This document shows positions 45,794 through 56,937 of a DNA stretch of 64,000 nucleotides, one piece after another. A model generated the notes under the pieces. The model saw only the letters and a list, made by a program, of their open reading frames with translations. It was not told the origin of the DNA and did not search any database. Each line of letters begins with the position of its first letter. Position 1 is the first letter of the stretch. The stretch covers positions 129,771 to 193,770 of the forward strand of contig QKWP01000414.1 of assembly GCA_003550325.1 (NCBI GenBank), in the 5' to 3' direction. The stretch is from Gigaspora rosea. Its lineage: Eukaryota; Glomeromycota; Glomeromycetes; Diversisporales; Gigasporaceae. Position numbers and translations under genes: made by a program.

Positions 45794-46589
45794 CAGGGAG
45801 GTGGCATTGTGGACACTTTTTAAAAATTTATACCAAGCTAAATAAATATAATATCAAGCTAAAAATTATATAAAAAGTTTATTAAATCTAAGGCTTTTAA
45901 ATAAAAAAAAATTTTAAAATTCTATGCAGTAGTTTTTAAAATAATTAAGGTAACACAAATTTGTATAATGTTACACCAGTACAAAGCTAGTAATTTTAAT
46001 ATAACTTATATAATAAATAGAATTACTAAATATAGTAATATATAAACTTAATTTTTTTATTAAATAAATTAATTTTTTTTTAAATAATATATTTAATATA
46101 ACAAATTATATATTTTTTTAACATTTTTAAAATTTTTAAAAAATATTTATAAAATTATTATATATAGCAATAAAAATTATTACTTTTAGAAATTAATTAA
46201 TTTAAATTAATATTTTAACTTTTACTTTAAAAAATCATAAAAAATTTAAAATTTTTTAAAAAATTATAAAAATTTCAAATTATATATAATTTGTTATATT
46301 AAATAACTTTATAAAATTAAAAATTCAGTTTATTTAATAAAAAATTAATTTTTACTATAAAAATATAATTTTAATAAATTTTTTAATATTACTAGCTTCG
46401 TACTGAAGTAAAATTACATAATTTTGTATTATCTTAATTATTTTAAAACTACTGCATAGAATTTTATAATTTTTTTTTATTTAAAAGCCTTAGATTTAAT
46501 AAACTTTTTATATAATTTTTAGCTTGGTATTTTATTTATTTAGCTTGGTATAAATTTTTAAAAAGTTACACAATGCACTGTTACCCCTG
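45794..46589. mobile_element. 796-bp palindromic element, CAGGG ends
   Basis: Left CAGGGAGGTGGCATTGTGGA and inverse right CAGGGGTAACAGTGCATTGT; then TTTTTAAAAATTTATACC and AAGGCTTTTAAATAAAAAAA match across the whole length. Complementarity reaches the middle, so nearly the entire element can fold. CAGGG ends occur in hAT elements, but flanks TAATTATG and TATTTCAT do not form a clear duplication. Confidence 0.85.
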
Positions 46590-46595
46590 TATTTC

Positions 46596-46745
46596 ATGTC
46601 CAATTTGATCTCTAAGTATCACCTATAGAAAATCTATTATTGAAATTTCAATTATTTTTGTAACAAACTTGGAAAAATATTATTAAAATCCCAATAATAG
46701 ATTTTCTCTAGATGATAACTTTGGGAACAAACTGAACATAAAATG
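46596..46745. repeat. Small palindrome next to the 796-bp element
   Basis: ATAGAAAATCTATTATTG (about 46625) and CAATAATAGATTTTCTCTA (about 46692) are inverted. Weaker matching extends outward (GTCCAATTTGATCTC / GGGAACAAACTGAAC). Confidence 0.65.
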
Positions 46746-46802
46746 TGATTGTAAGCCTGATAACAAAATTTTCTTTAGCAACAACAATATGTTAAATACT
46801 TT

Positions 46803-46826
46803 CTCAAGCGGGCGACAAAGTCGCCC
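46803..46826. repeat. GC-rich hairpin GCGGGCGAC-aaa-GTCGCCCGC
   Basis: A perfect 9-bp GC stem with a 3-base loop in DNA that is otherwise AT-rich. Another GGCGGGC follows about 40 bp later. Confidence 0.8.
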
Positions 46827-46879
46827 GCCATACTTGCAATTGCTAGTTTTATAATAAATTACGGCGGGCATTTAATAGT

Positions 46880-47045
46880 AAATTTCTATAGTGTGTGAAT
46901 AGGGCTTTTCTACATATAAAAGTATTTTTTTTACTAAGCAAACCTTTTATAATTTCTAATTAAACTTTGCAGAACCAACTTTTCTGATTCTAATGATAGT
47001 TAAATCATTCAAATCGCGTTAGAATATGACACGATATGAGTATTT
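46880..47045. repeat. Half copy of the shared core hairpin arm
   Basis: TTCTATAGTGTGTGAATAGG, CTACATATAAAAG, TTTACTAAGCAAA and GATAGTTAAATCATTCAAAT follow the order seen in one arm of the palindrome at 6568-7095. No inverse arm is present. Confidence 0.65.
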
Positions 47046-47765
47046 ATTGATTGTTTACTATAGGGTTTTTTATTATGATCAGAAATGTACAGCATTCCAC
47101 TTCCATATAAGGCAATTAGTAAATCCGCCGATTTTTACTATGAAATTTTGACCCTTTAACTGCGGATTACCACTTAAATTATTACTTATGACTTTAAAAA
47201 TAAAAATTTACTTTAATTAGTCCGTAACTTTAATAACGGTATTCTTTTTAAAATAAAATCATGAGCTTCGTTCATTTCTATTATTGCAGATATTATTACA
47301 TTTAATAAAATTCTTTATTCCTGTCTCGATTTCGGCTTAAATCTTATCCGATAAATATTTGAGGTGAAGCTGGACGCCAACACTGAATCTAGTATTTTTT
47401 GACACTCACATGGCCAATTATACAGCCACACACCAATGAATTTATTCTAATTAATTTGCATAAATGTTACGCAATTTTCGTAACACGGTCCTAGATTAGT
47501 AACTGTGAATAACATATACGTATGTACTGTACTTAATTTTTCTAAATGGTCATTTTTGGTAATAGGGCTGATGAATGCTATTAAAGTTTCTTAAATATCA
47601 GGGTGAAAGCAGCATAAATCAAAGCATAACAAATTTTCTTTTTGCAACTTGTTATACTATAGTGCATGAAATTTAAATCTCAATATCTTTATAAAAATAG
47701 TACATCAGTGAGTAAAATTAAGGTTTTTTTTCACTAACTGCTGGAAATATGATAAATTTATCATC
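47046..47765. other. Spacer, no gene seen
   Basis: Mixed AT-rich sequence. AATCCGCCGATTT and ACTGCGGATTACC near 47130-47170 are a small imperfect inverted pair. Confidence 0.3.
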
Positions 47766-47975
47766 AATAATGCATTTCTTCATTAATGTATTTCTTCATT
47801 AATGTATTTTTTCATTAATGTATTTCTTCATTAATGTATTTCTTCATTAATGCATTTCGTCATTAATGTATTTCTTCATTAATGTATTCCTTCATTAATG
47901 TATTTCTTCATTAATGTATTTCTTCATTAATGTATTTCTTCATTAATGTATTTCTTCATTAATGTATTCTTCATA
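47766..47975. repeat. Minisatellite, 16-bp unit, about 13 copies
   Basis: Units CATTAATGTATTTCTT follow each other with few changes (GCATTTCGT, TATTCCTT variants). The core CATTAATG is palindromic. Confidence 0.95.
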
Positions 47976-48063
47976 ATACATCGTAAAAGTCAATTATTTC
48001 TTCGAATGAATAATCTTATTGAAAACGCAAATTTAGCTTATTGAAAATTTATTCAGTAGTAAC

Positions 48064-48214
48064 TAGTGTTTCGGGCGAAACCCGAATTTGCAGATCATTT
48101 GCTGATCAAATTGGGCGAAAATAATTTCGGAGGGTTTCGGACTTATAGGGCGAAATTAAAATTCCTTTTGGCGAAATATTTCGGATTTGGAAAATAATTT
48201 CGCCCGAAGCACTA
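48064..48214. mobile_element. hAT-type MITE, TAGTGTTTCGGGCGAAA ends
   Basis: Ends TAGTGTTTCGGGCGAAA and the inverse TAGTGCTTCGGGCGAAA. The target GTAGTAAC is duplicated exactly (48056-48063; 48215-48222). CGAAA words are dense. A worn relative lies at about 59370-59490. Confidence 0.92.
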
Positions 48215-48472
48215 GTAGTAACTAATGAACTACGGTTTCTTGGCATATTATTCTATGCAAAAGAATTTCCGCATTGTATTCAATCATTTTGTATTCATGA
48301 TTAATACATCTCAAACAAATAATGTGAATGTTCATTTGAGTGTAACATTATTTCAATGATAAACTGTTTATTTTTGTTGTCTTATTTCGTGATATCCGAT
48401 ACGTACAACAAATGCCATTGATGAAATATATATATACATTGTCTACATTTCTTGTCTTTTATAAAATTCAAA

Positions 48473-49393
48473 ATGAACCTTTTCCATTGGGGAAAATTTG
48501 ATCCATATTTATCTGTAAATTCTTGGTTTGTAAGTTCTAGAACATTAAAAATTTATCGTCTTGTGGTGGCCATTTATTCTTGGATTATTGTGATTGGACA
48601 GCTGTTAGATTATGGATTACGTGAACACAGTCTTGCACCATACGGTATCCAAAATAATTTGGAATGTTATTTATGTTATTTCACTAATTTGAGTTATATT
48701 GGTCAAACCATTTATTTTACGGTAAGTTTTCTTTTGATGAAATATTTTTATTATTTTAATTAATTGTTTATAAATTTAATTTATAGGCCGCGTTATTATA
48801 TTCAATTCGGTCAAATTCCCTTGAAAAGTTTTCAAAATTACACAACTTTTTATTTTGGATCCTTTATCACACTGTTGTACATTACCAGTAAGTCATCTTT
48901 ATCCTTAATTTGGCAATTTCCAAATTTTTGTCATTATGATTTATTCACATATTATATTTAAATAAATAGCTTTTTTATTGTTGTTGTATACTGGAGCTTA
49001 CTTTCAAGTAGTTTTATTCAAGCAAATAATCCATGGTACATCTGGTGGCTAAATGTTTCTGTTCATGGCATAGAGTTTGTGACCATGTTGATTGAATTAT
49101 TTTTAAATCGTCAAATAATGAAAAAATCATTCATATTTATAACGATTCCTATTATAATACTATTTATGCTCGAAACTTTCTTTATATATGATACACATAG
49201 ATTTTGGGTATATAATTTTTTAAATTGGTATAGTGGTTCTCCAGAAGATGTTACATTGCGTTATATTGGTTTCACGATTTTCTTTATTGCTTGTTATTTT
49301 GTGGTGTACGGATTTCATGCTCTTAGAGATTATATTGGAAGAAAACATTCTAAGGAATCTTCTGACAATGATCCTCCGATGAGTACAGTATGA
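48473..49393 (+). CDS. Three-exon multi-pass membrane protein, AIG1/UPF0641-like
   Basis: Exons 48473-48721, 48787-48887 and 48970-49393 (introns 48722-48786 and 48888-48969, both GTAAGT to TAG) join in phase to 257 residues; the start is the first ATG, MNLFHWGKFD. About six hydrophobic segments: near LVVAIYSWIIVIG, LSYIGQTIYFTAALL, FLFWILYHTVV, FIVVVYWSLL, FIFITIPIIILFML and FTIFFIACYFVVYG. CYFTNLSYIGQTIYF and WWLNVSVHGIEF recall the FAR-17a/AIG1 family, where a Thr and a His form the lipid-ester hydrolase centre; Thr in YFTN and His in SVHG could be those. The tail is polar (KHSKESSDNDPP). It probably sits in the ER membrane. The family call is by eye; the gene structure is firmer. Confidence 0.75.
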
Positions 49394-50000
49394 GACAAGT
49401 ATAATTTTTTTATATTTTATAATTTTTTACATTTTACGATACATTATAATTTAATTAAAAATCTTAAAAATAAATATAAGTTATAGGCAATTTCTATTTA
49501 AACACGGGGTGTATGTACACGAGCAATATAAAACCAGCCAAATATTCCAAAATTTCGATTATGAACCCACTAACAAAAAAAATTCCTTGCGAAATTTTTG
49601 TATAAACTATCAATTCTAAATCCACGTTAATAAAATTAATATCCGTATACCATACACCCAGTGTATAATTAATAATATTCTAAGTTATATCAATATCAGA
49701 TATTGTTTTTTTAACCGGGTATAGTAAATGATTGGCTGACAATTCCTGCTTTACACGTGGAATGTTGAGGTTAAGATAAATTGCTCACTAATGAAGGTTA
49801 TTAACCTTCGGAAATTATTTTTACTAATTAGAGCCAGCAGAACAAATATGCATGCATAAATATATTTTTTTGTTAACTATATCCGGTATTTCATAAAAAA
49901 ATTTGTACGTACGTACGTAAACAAAAAATTCAGATTTGTAATTATGTATCTCTACATATCTTGGAATTAATTGGTAAGCTACAACGTGGCACATAATTTG
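49394..50000. other. 3' flank of the membrane-protein gene, with a small MITE
   Basis: ACACGGGGTGTATG (about 49501) and the inverse of CATACACCCAGTGT (ends about 49673) form 14-bp terminal repeats with one mismatch of a 173-bp element. No clear duplication. The remainder is AT-rich with GTACGTACGTAC near 49910. Confidence 0.5.
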
Positions 50001-50280
50001 TAACCTATACCAGTACGATCATTTCTTGTGTAACATGAAATGTAGAGGTTTAATTCAACTTTTTTGATGTCGCTTATGTTGATTTTGTGGAATCCTTTTT
50101 TAGTAGGAGTAATGATTTCGTTTATTCATTTTTGGAAGGAATTAAGAATTTACATATTGCACGAAATAATTCTGTATGCAAATATGATATATGATGAACT
50201 ATTACGTTTAATTTCGAATTTATCATTATTAATTTCAAATTTTATGATGTAATGCTAATGTTACTGAATAAATTTTTTTT
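50001..50280. repeat. Dispersed repeat, copy related to 52668-52800
   Basis: TATACCAGTACGATCAT, TTCTTGTGTAACATGAAATG, CAACTTTTTTGATGTCGC and TTTTTTAGTAGGAGTAATGA recur in order at 52668-52800. The 62-residue open frame at 50064 lies in this repeat and has no independent support. Confidence 0.6.
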
Positions 50281-51000
50281 TAAATTGGATTTTTCCACCT
50301 TTCGTTGGGGTTTCGTTTTTTCATCAGATTTTCGCTGTTTTTTTTTCTTGTTTTTTTTTTGAATCTTTCATTAACAATTTTTTCAACACAGTATTTGAGC
50401 TATGTAATAATATATTTATGGCGAAAAAATGGTAAAAAAGGTGTTCTACTGTGTTTTGAAATTGATTGTTTTATATAGACTATGCTCTCGAGCTCTTGTT
50501 CTTCAATTTGCTTCGATCTTGTAGAGCTGAGCTGTGCTGAGAAATTATGTTTGGCAATACTTATTTAACTATTTATATATTTAGCACCGAGTTGTTAGCA
50601 AGATTAATTGAATTTTATAAAATTCTGAGGTATAGCTTTGTGATTTTTTTATTTTTTTTATTTTTTGCTTTCTGGTTTTTTATCACCCAGATGAATTGAT
50701 TATTAAAACAAATGTTCTGTGATATTGTTCTTTACTAAGCCAATACTTACTATCTAATTTTATTTATGCAGCATTCGTGAAACACAGTTTCTAGTAGAAA
50801 TCACGATAATTCCAATACAAGCTGCCTCAATTCTAATCACATACAATGCGGGGCACAAACCAACACCCTGTGCCAAATTTTCAAATAAATACTCAATTCT
50901 GATTGGCTAATATGATGTAATCAATTGTGATTAGTCAAAAATAACATATGAGTTTCTTTTTTTTTATATATTAAACGCCAAATTTTCAATTTCTTAGTAA
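50281..51000. other. AT-rich spacer
   Basis: T-rich tracts; no gene. 50760-50830 resembles the GATAATTCCAATACAA portion of the dispersed ~120-bp repeat family. Confidence 0.3.
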
Positions 51001-52335
51001 ACTTCAAATTGATATAACTTCTTAAAATTAAAATAAAATAAAACTCTCTGCCAGCTTTGGCAATGATATGTACATGCATCAAACAAGATAGCAAAATAAA
51101 AGTAAAGATGAATGCAGAAAACCTGAAAAAGATAGTTATTACATTTATAAATCTGTTACCACACTAGAATAGGAAATTTTATAAACACAAACTAGGAACA
51201 TTAATAAGAGGCATAATATCCATAATAAGAAAAAAGAATTTAGACATAGAGATATAATAAAAAAAGAAGGATTTGAAACAGTGGAAATGGAGACAATAAT
51301 AACAAATATGGAAGCAGACCAATTGTTTTATAACATATACACCTTAATACTAAATAGAGAATAGGATAATAAGGGCAAGTAATGAGTTGATAAAAGAATT
51401 GTTTAGGAGTAGAAATTATATACAATGGATGAATTAGCAAAGAATAATAGATATGATCTTAATGGAAATTAAAATATATTGGCAGGCGACCTATAGTCTA
51501 ATTAACTATAACAATAGACCTCTCACAAGACATACAAGTACTGAAAATCCAAAATAAAAGCATTTCAGGTAAAAATAATTACTAATAAGTTACTAGTAGC
51601 TTTGATAATACATATTAGGAATTCTATACAAAATTCAGATATAATGTGCCCAAGGTGCAAAAAAGAGGTAGAAGACAAGAAACACTAGATACTATATAAA
51701 AAGAACATGGTAATGATAGAAAAAATAATTGGGAAAGCCCTAGAAGAATTGATGAAAAATAAGAAAAAAGAGAAAATAAGGATGATAGTACAAGAACAAA
51801 CAAAAGAATTTGAAAAGAAATTCTGAGAAATATACCTATCTAGAGAAAGCAAGATAAAGATAGGGATAATAATGAAAAACCTACAGTCACCTTTCAGCAC
51901 AGACAAAAATCAAAAAGAAAATATCATGCTTCATCACAAAATAAAAAAAAATTATACACTCAAATATGGATCCTGAGCTGGCAAACAGAAAGAAAAAGTA
52001 AGAACCCAAATAGAATTCCATAGTAAAGATGAACAATTTGGAAAGCAAGATTTGAAGAGAAGAATTATGCTACAGAAGATAGATAACACAATTTGTAAAA
52101 AACAACTTAAATGCATTACAAAAGATTCTGTAGTCCAGTGAGGTTTAATCTTTCTTACCTTAATTGGCAAGCTTAGATCAAGAGCAAACTAGCTTTAACC
52201 TCAAATCCATAGTTAAAAATATAGTTGAATTAAATATCTATATATTTAGTTAATATATTTTATTAATAAAGAAAATTGAAAAAATACCTCACTGTTTAAA
52301 AAAAATAAAAATAAAAAAAAATAAAATAAAAATCT
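51001..52335 (+). mobile_element. 3' remnant of a second LINE
   Basis: Plus-strand text contains a terminal zinc knuckle MCPRCKKEVEDKKH (51644-51685) followed by Lys/Glu-rich helical sequence and a 3' end TACCTCACTGTTT plus an A-rich tail (about 52297-52335). Cys-Cys-His knuckles at this position close many LINE ORF2 proteins. Its composition (A/G-rich sense strand) differs from the first LINE, so it is another family. Minus-strand open frames here are shadows. Confidence 0.65.
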
Positions 52336-52479
52336 TTTCTAACCAAATTGTAGCTTAGACTTAAAGCTACAAGTTGAATAAAAAATTTTTTTAGAAAATT
52401 TTTATTTTTAAGTTATACCAATTTTTGTAAAATATATATAAAAAGATATTGGTTTATAGTGTTCTGCACTGTACTATAA

Positions 52480-52700
52480 GTTACTAGAATAGTGAATAAA
52501 TTCCATAATAGAATTTCTTTGATAATTTACAATAAAATCATAATAATTTCAACACCAACTAACTTAGCTACATCCTGTGTATTATAGGAATAGCAAGTAA
52601 GTTCTATTTTAAATTTTTTAATAACATACAATAAGAACTAATATAATCTAACTACATACTATACCAGTACAATCATATTTCTTGTGTAATATAAAATGTG
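52480..52700. repeat. Copies of the ~120-bp dispersed repeat
   Basis: GTGAATAAATTCCATAATAG and AGCAAGTAAGTTCTATTTT each begin a unit containing a TTTACARTAA word, CATAATAATTTC and AACTAACTTAGCTACAT. The same family is at 38370-38800 and 60040-62900. Confidence 0.6.
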
Positions 52701-52800
52701 TATAGGGATGGTTTTTTTCAACTTTTTTGATATTGCTTATTCTACCTTTTTTAGTAGATGGAATGATTTTTATTTTTCCAATTCAGGCAGGAGTTATGGT

Positions 52801-53468
52801 GATTCTGACAGCACGGGATCACAACTTGTGCATATCTAATATATAATGAATGATTGTGTGAGAAATATATTTGTATCAAAAATGATATTTTATATTGTAA
52901 TTGACTAATAGTACAGGATTTTTTTGAAATTTTGCCTGTTTAGTATTGTTAATTAATGTGTGCAAGGTCTGATTTTGAATGAAATCTTATTAAATTGATC
53001 AATATATGATAATATCGAGTAATAATAACACATTACTTTTATTACATTATATTAATTAAGTTCTTGTACTCCTAATAAGGGTATTACATAATTGATGTTA
53101 GATTGCTATCAGTTATTGATACTGATAAATTTTTTAGCACTTTGCCATTTTTGATTTGCTATTTCCAAAACCGTAATCAAACTGTGAGAACATTTTAAGT
53201 TATAACGATTATTTAAATCTTTAATTATTAAGATATATAATCTAATGAATTAACTCAATTATATGATTCTGATTATTGATTGACTTAGATAAATGAACAA
53301 GCACCAATTAATGGGCTCAAGCAACAATAGGTTAATCAATGATCAATAATACTGAATAATCAAATTAGTATATATTTAATCAATCAAAAAATTTTAATAT
53401 ATAGAAAAATGACAGTTTAGGAACCTATTATAGGATCTAAGCATTTTTTGGTTTTAATGGGTTATAAT
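52801..53468. other. AT-rich spacer
   Basis: No gene. CCAAAACCGTAATCAAACTG near 53168 is a dispersed repeat shared with about 37038. GATTGATTAA-type words are common. Confidence 0.3.
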
Positions 53469-53590
53469 TAGTGATGTGCCATTTATATGATATCTAAATT
53501 TTTTAGCGTACAGTATATACAGTATGTACAGTATATATAGTTGTATTTTTTATATAGCATGTGAAATATGTATAGTAGGTAAATAATATA
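53469..53590. mobile_element. MITE, TAGTGATGTGCC family, truncated copy
   Basis: Starts TAGTGATGTGCCATTTATAT and continues with AAATTTTTTAGCGTACAGTA, the inverse reading of the 32177-32369 element. The other end is missing; a pogo-like element begins just after. Confidence 0.7.
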
Positions 53591-53595
53591 AACTA

Positions 53596-54329
53596 CAGTT
53601 GTCCCTCTTTATAATCACCAAGTCCATCACACCCTATTTTGGTGATTGTAAAGAGGTGTAACTATAAATAAAATACCTCATTATGGTCATGTGATCAAAG
53701 GCCAATAAGTAATATATTTGTGCATATTTGAAATACTATTAAAAAATTTAATCCAGTGGCCCTATTTGGATAAAACAACTACCAAAGTGTTTGACTCAAT
53801 GAAACGATTCTAAAGTGTCCAAAATCATCCAAATTTAATTACAAATGCTAAGATTATTAAGGATTTTTCACTCAGATGTTTAAATTTAATCAATTCTTAA
53901 ACATGTAAAGTGATACAAATCCTTAATAATCTCAGGAGTGTGTAATTCGATTTTGGTAATTTTGGTCTCATTAGAATCGTCTTATTGAGACAAACATTTT
54001 GGTAGTTGTTTTATCTAAATTGGATCATTGAATTAAAAGTTATTTGCTGTCAAACCTTTAAGAAGCTTTAATAGATAATTTTAAATATATGTGAATATGA
54101 AAATTGGCCAATTAGATTTTATAATCCGTATTTAGTTAAAAATTGGTGACTATAATGAGGTTTTTTATTAATAAAATTGTTAAAAAATCAAATTTTCATA
54201 GTGATAGTGATTATAAGTGATTTGTGACTATAATGAGGTTTTTTTACTATATTTGAGTCCATCGCACAAAATTGGGTGCTTAAATAGAGGTGTAACTATA
54301 TGGGGTGTGACTATAGGGAGGTCTGACTG
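53596..54329. mobile_element. Pogo/Tigger-like element with inner palindrome
   Basis: Ends CAGTTGTCCCTCTTTATAAT and the inverse CAGTCAGACCTCCCTATAGT; TA on both sides (53594-53595; 54330-54331). These ends are characteristic of pogo/Tigger. Inside, 53755-54030 is a palindrome (CAACTACCAAAGTGTTTG...AAACATTTTGGTAGTTG) with worded similarity to the array at 22729-23870. No transposase. Confidence 0.85.
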
Positions 54330-54331
54330 TA

Positions 54332-55160
54332 TCTATATACAAAATTTTGTCTGTGTGCTGAAACCACTAATATATTAATTGTTAAATAATTGTCACATAG
54401 TTTAAAATCAGGTTAGCAAAAGGTAATATAAAAAATAGAAACTGTGATATGAGTGTTTTACATCAGTATCAGAAGGCTATAAGATCCAAATCGGGATCAG
54501 ATATTGATATAGTGTGATTTTAGTAATCAATAATGGAATGATTAATTATTGATTAATCATTGCAACAGCAAGCTCACTTGGTTTTCCTAATTCTATTCTG
54601 CTAATTAAATATTGAACACGATCTATTACTAGTAACTAAGAAAATAAAAAGTATTAGAATTCCTACAGCCCTAATATTTGCCATGAATACTTACATTATA
54701 GTTATTGAGTACACAAAGCAAAGAAGTCTAATTCAGTCAGGGCATATATCCAATTTGGTTATCAATGATCTGCACCTTATTTAGAAATGATCAGTAGTCA
54801 AATAATTCTAGAGTCTTATTTGAATTTTCACTGAATTTAAAATAAAAAATAATTTAAAAAAAATTGAGAAAAACAATAAATAATAAAAGGACATTAATAA
54901 ATCGCACTATTGGTGTTTAATACCAGTATTTTAGATATAATATAAAAATCGGCAAAATAAAAAAAATAAAAAATATACTTAAAAAATAAAAAAATATTTT
55001 AAATTTATTTATTTTATTATTGTTATATCTCACTACTGCAGTACTGTATTATAATTCCAATCAAATTACTATGCTATAAATCCTAAATCTAATTACTATA
55101 CTACTAATCTAACTATTCTGAAACTAACTACAATGCTACTAATTTACTACTGTGAATTCT
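54332..55160. other. AT-rich spacer
   Basis: No gene. A partial end of the GTTTACTAAAATGCAC family (GCACTATTGGTGTTTAATAC) lies at 54904-54930. From 55070, CTAACTATTCTGAAACTAAC-type text begins the satellite continued at 55840-56660. Confidence 0.35.
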
Positions 55161-55830
55161 GGTATGATTCCCTGAAAGTTAGTTACCTGCTAGCTCATTT
55201 TACCCTCCCTATATCCCGACAGAATGTTTCACCTACAGCACTTTTTGTTGACAGAATCTTTCCTCAACATACCATGTTTTCGACATCCCCTTTCCTAGAA
55301 ATCTCATATTTTTGACAAGACATTTATCTGACATGATATTTTTTAATTTGACTTTTCTCTGACACTAACTTTTATTGAATGCACTTTTTTCTGAAAAGAA
55401 CGATAAACTCAGTAATCATCACATCACGTGAATCATGCAACTACGTCATTTGTTTACTAGCACTATCAACCGGCCTAAATTATACTAACACCTAACCCTA
55501 ACTCTAACCCTAATTTAGGCCAAGCGCTTAATCATGATGTGATGAACACGAATATATCACTTTACCTATTTAAACAAAATTCTAATTGGGGAAAAATCTT
55601 GTCGAAAAAAGATTTCAGAAACCTGTCATGTTAGAAAAATGTTCTTTTTGAAATACATTATGTCAGTAAAATGTCTTTTCAAAAATATGTCCTGTCAAGA
55701 AAAGGGGAGGTTGAAAACATGGTATGTCGAGAAAAGATTCTGTCAACAAAAAATGCTGTAGGTGAAACATTCTGTTGGGGATATGGGTCAGTAAAATGAG
55801 CTAGTGGGTAACTAACTTTTGGAGAATCAA
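55161..55830. mobile_element. 670-bp palindromic element with telomere-like centre
   Basis: AGTTAGTTACCTGCTAGCTC at the left and its inverse GAGCTAGTGGGTAACTAACT at the right; the text CAGAATGTTTCACCTACAGC is inverted too, and arms hold repeated TGACA/TGTCA words. The centre (55482-55515) reads CACCTAACCCTAACTC and CTAACCCTAA. It interrupts a CTACTGTGCTACCTG satellite. Confidence 0.85.
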
Positions 55831-56660
55831 GCAACAAGCCTATTGTGCTACCTGTTTCAAATCTAACTCTATCATACTACCTGTCCTGAATCCAACTTTA
55901 CTGTGCTACTTGTTCCAAATTTAACTCTACTATGCTACCTGTTCCAAATTCAGCTATGTCCAAAAATCTAACTCTACTGTGCTATGTCCAAAAAATCTAA
56001 CTCTACTGTACTATGTCCAAAAAATCTAACTCTACTGTGCTATGTCTATACATGAGGATGAAATTATTTTGGGTTCTAAAACCTAAAGTTAAAATTTGAA
56101 GATAAAATTGTTTTTGACCTATTTTACTTGAAAGACGAAAGTATTTGATACTTTTTTTGAATAAACAAAATTATAAGGAACTTATCTATATAAATTTTAT
56201 TTGCTCTTCCTTATAAAAAATTTTAATTTTCTCTAATAAAAACGAAATAGGCCTTTTTCAAAAATCAATTTCGGTACATCACTGGCTACGTCCAAAAAAT
56301 CTAACTTTACCGTGCTATCTGTCTCGAATCCAACTCTACTGTGCTATGTCCAAAAAATCCAACTCTACCATGCTATGTTCAAAAAATCTAACTCTATTGT
56401 GCTATGTCCAAAAAATCTTAATCTACGGTGCTACATCTAACTCTACTGTGCTATGACCAAAAAATCTAACTCTACCGTAACTATATACAAAAAATCTAAC
56501 TACTGTGCTATGTTCAAAAAATCTAACTCTACCATATTCTACCTGTTCTGAAGCTATTTCTTCTGTACTACAAGTCCCAAATCTAACTCTACTGTGCTAC
56601 GTCCAAAAAATCTAACTCTACTGTGCTATATTCAAAAATCTAACTACTGTGCTGTGTCCA
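55831..56660. repeat. Satellite, ~27-bp unit, split by a MITE
   Basis: Units CTAACTCTACTGTGCTATG plus TCCAAAAAAT, alternating with CTACCTGTTCCAAAT variants. The MITE at 56047-56284 sits inside and duplicates eight bases of the unit. Confidence 0.9.
56047..56284. mobile_element. hAT-type MITE, TATATATGAGG family (copy 2)
   Basis: Flanks GCTATGTC (56039-56046) and GCTACGTC (56285-56292) are a 7-of-8 duplication. The body matches 16834-17072 throughout. Confidence 0.88.
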
Positions 56661-56937
56661 AAAAAAAAGAAAAGCTTTAGTTCTAACGAAAAAAGCAAAA
56701 CAAAACACACCAATAAATGGTAATTCTACAAACAATACTAAAGCAGTTATAACAAAGCTTACAAACAAAAAAAAATTGAACTGAAAACAAAAAAGTGAAG
56801 TTCGCTTGTTCCAACTAGCAAATTTTGTAGCAAAAAATCCTGATCTTATGGTCTCACTTACTTTTTTTAGTTCAAGTTATAATCAGGAATTAATAGGGAT
56901 GAACAAAAGTAAACATTTTACATTATTAATTCAAATA
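56661..56937. other. Spacer, no gene seen
   Basis: A-rich text, with an open frame at 56806 that runs into the next MITE and is not supported. Confidence 0.3.

Noticed and set aside
47766..47975. CRISPR or regulatory array
   Set aside because: It is a simple head-to-tail 16-bp minisatellite without spacers.
50064..50252. Small 62-residue membrane protein gene
   Set aside because: It lies in a repeat with a diverged copy at 52668-52800 that is not open; no other support.
51240..52170. Hydrophobic minus-strand open frames looking like membrane proteins
   Set aside because: They are antisense to A-rich LINE text carrying a zinc knuckle on the plus strand; T-rich antisense always yields Phe/Ile/Leu.
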